A stretch of 52,876 nucleotides of DNA from Bacteroidales bacterium. Lineage in GTDB: Bacteria; Bacteroidota; Bacteroidia; Bacteroidales; F082. The notes under the pieces are model-generated. The model had not been told where the DNA came from and did no database searches. It saw nothing but the letters and a program-made list of their open reading frames with translations. The stretch is taken from positions 1-52,876 of the forward strand of contig JAUYGX010000054.1 of assembly GCA_030690365.1 (NCBI GenBank). The letters run 5' to 3'. Below, one piece after another: positions 52,853-52,876 of this stretch (positions are counted from its first letter, which is position 1; every line of letters begins with the position of its first letter). The position numbers and the translations under genes were made by a program.

Positions 52853-52876
52853 GTCTTGATAGATTATTTATCCGGT

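Overview
The window reads as chromosomal DNA of a Bacteroidota species, most likely an environmental Bacteroidales or Marinilabiliales-type organism; the exact lineage is inference. The reasons are moderate to low GC, a TonB receptor with a carboxypeptidase-regulatory N-terminus, Porin_10-like and other beta-barrel proteins, lipoproteins of SCS/SCA type, AraC regulators of the Bacteroidota LYIKYMV type, and many upstream boxes matching the Bacteroidota -7 element TAnnTTTG. I found no tRNA, CRISPR array, insertion sequence or phage gene. One 5S rRNA lies at the right edge on the minus strand, so an rRNA operon continues beyond the window.

Left part (1-13.9 kb): a signalling operon on the minus strand (AraC-type regulator, large hybrid histidine kinase with a nine-copy 21-residue helix repeat, single-domain response regulator). 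Then a DUF4256 gene with a striking operator-like inverted repeat, and a nitric-oxide defence locus: quinol-type NO reductase facing a plus-strand operon of RIC/ScdA-type Fe-S repair protein, Rrf2 (NsrR-like) regulator and cupin, followed by what looks like the broken start of a DUF438 gene. Next come a small secreted protein, a four-gene minus operon (ModE-like regulator, DUF3788, secreted protein, AlkZ/YcaQ-like winged-helix protein) and an NAD(P)-binding epimerase-like protein.

Middle (14-32.9 kb): a TPR-like protein; an envelope operon (Ig-like lipoprotein, outer-membrane barrel, alpha/beta-hydrolase lipoprotein); then a six-gene minus-strand cluster for short-chain acyl-CoA chemistry (thiolase, SDR reductase, sodium:solute symporter, CoA-transferase, two unusual KAS III-like proteins that have lost parts of the Cys-His-Asn triad). 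A DEAD-box helicase, a TonB receptor with an upstream small His/Cys protein ending in RGPP, and an envelope protein follow.

Right part (33-52.9 kb): U32 peptidase-family RNA-modification protein, two envelope genes, DUF423, a CYTH phosphatase beside a tandem adenylate-kinase-like protein with a degenerate second half, a DUF47/PiT phosphate-transport pair in which the transporter carries a C-terminal LuxR-like helix-turn-helix, PEP carboxykinase and pyruvate phosphate dikinase, a split lysine-ketoglutarate reductase/saccharopine dehydrogenase pair, a membrane TerB-J-domain protein, a putative porin, and the 5S rRNA. The best candidates for undescribed biology are the PiT-HTH fusion, the KAS III pair in the CoA cluster, and the two-domain kinase/pseudokinase next to CYTH.
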